Assembly (NCBI RefSeq): GCF_000381365.1
Contig: NZ_KB905466.1
Coordinates: forward strand, 1,881,207 to 1,945,206
Reading direction: 5' to 3'
Origin: Bacteroides salyersiae WAL 10018 = DSM 18765 = JCM 12988
GTDB taxonomy: Bacteria; Bacteroidota; Bacteroidia; Bacteroidales; Bacteroidaceae
Length of the DNA stretch: 64,000 bases
Part shown: positions 63,480 through 64,000 of the stretch, piece by piece
Layout of the letters: the number at the start of each line of letters is the position of its first letter
How positions within the stretch are numbered: the first letter of the stretch is position 1
Notes under the pieces: model-generated
Database searches by the model: none
Told to the model about the DNA's origin: nothing
The model's input: only the letters and a program-made list of their open reading frames with translations
Position numbers and translations under genes: made by a program

Positions 63480-64000
63480 CTCCTCGTACATCTTGTCTAT
63501 CACCTCCTTGTAGTTTTTAGCTACTACAGGGCGTTTCAACTTCAATGTATTTGTCAGTTCTCCTCTTTCCATGCTGAACGGTTCCGGTAGAAGTGTAAAG
63601 CGTTTCACTTGTTCATAATGGGCGAACTGTTGCTGCAATGTATCGATACGGGCGCGGAACAAGCCGATAATTTTCGGGTGTTGCAATAATTCTTCCATAT
63701 CCTTATATTCAATACCTTTCTCTTTTGCATAATCTTTCACAAAACCATACATGGGCACAATCAATGCAGATACAAATTTACGCTGATCAGCGATAATCGC
63801 AATCTGGTCGATATAACGATCGATGGCTAACTTTGTCTCCAACGCTTGCGGAGATATATATTTCCCGTTGGACGTTTTAAATAAATCCTTGATGCGTTCT
63901 GTCAAATACAAGCAATCTCCATTCAGATAGCCGGCATCGCCTGTATGGAACCATCCCTCCTTATCGATAGCCTCAGCCGTAGCTTCCGCTTTTTTATAAT
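63474..64000 (-). CDS. Long-chain acyl-CoA synthetase-like protein (C-terminal part)
   Basis: The C-terminal 175 residues of an AMP-forming acyl-CoA ligase; the rest lies beyond the window. The adenylation motif GWFHTGDAGYLNGD and the hinge region LTERIKDLFKTSNGKYISP (with the family's K near the C-terminal domain) are clear. It activates fatty acids with ATP and CoA. The last residue and stop codon fall inside the dispersed repeat. Confidence 0.88.
   Translation of the reverse strand, partial: YKKAEATAEAIDKEGWFHTGDAGYLNGDCLYLTERIKDLFKTSNGKYISPQALETKLAIDRYIDQIAIIADQRKFVSALIVPMYGFVKDYAKEKGIEYKDMEELLQHPKIIGLFRARIDTLQQQFAHYEQVKRFTLLPEPFSMERGELTNTLKLKRPVVAKNYKEVIDKMYEES

Overview
The window reads as a chromosomal segment of a gut Bacteroides, probably of the B. 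thetaiotaomicron/ovatus type. Evidence: a SusC/SusD pair with glycoside hydrolases, many lipoproteins with Bacteroidetes-style lipoboxes, BACON and DUF5689 domains, a membrane sensor fused to an AraC domain, weak Shine-Dalgarno sites, and several upstream regions carrying the Bacteroides -7 motif TAnnTTTG (sometimes with TTTG 19 bases upstream). The species is an inference.

Layout. (1) 1-12751, all plus strand, tightly packed: a peptidoglycan (MurNAc) salvage operon with a HIT-like DUF4922 protein, a SpoIID/LytB protein, an AmpG-like permease, a NamZ-like exo-muramidase, an Fe-S/FAD D-lactate dehydrogenase-like protein, a MurT-like membrane protein, a MurK-like kinase, the MurQ etherase, and a beta-lactamase-fold/SGNH double hydrolase. 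Together they can free MurNAc, import and phosphorylate it, split off D-lactate, and oxidise that lactate. (2) 12752-13776: a convergent gene-free kilobase packed with inverted and tandem repeats and a MITE-like element. (3) 13777-22398: housekeeping (FKBP lipoprotein, glyS, an AAA ATPase, parC, a DUF3316 protein, an S41 protease, tRNA-Leu). (4) 22465-32517: a sugar kinase, then a SusC/SusD/GH3/GH144 polysaccharide utilisation locus best explained as a beta-1,2-glucan system. (5) 32745-39228: a large coiled-coil surface lipoprotein, a divergent XRE regulator and a TonB-receptor-like barrel. (6) 40164-48709: an apparent TonB-linked extracellular nucleic-acid locus (BACON/OB-fold lipoprotein, DRGH nuclease lipoprotein, EEP nuclease, TonB-type barrel, DUF5689 lipoprotein). 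(7) 48802-58940, minus strand: a MgtC/DUF4010 membrane protein, CYTH protein, porin, a 1400-residue GH95 fucosidase and its likely membrane-bound AraC regulator. (8) 59021-64000: a 44-residue membrane protein, prfB with a programmed +1 frameshift, an M16 protease and the end of an acyl-CoA synthetase.

A theme across the window is a set of dispersed hairpin repeats whose arms are short tandem repeats (GTTGAAA, GGGAGAA, about 8-base TGCCAAT-type, and CTCTCCCC types), some sharing the core GCAGCATAATAGCGCAGC. Most lie between genes, but one sits in frame inside the SpoIID gene and related sequence forms a linker in the D-lactate dehydrogenase gene.
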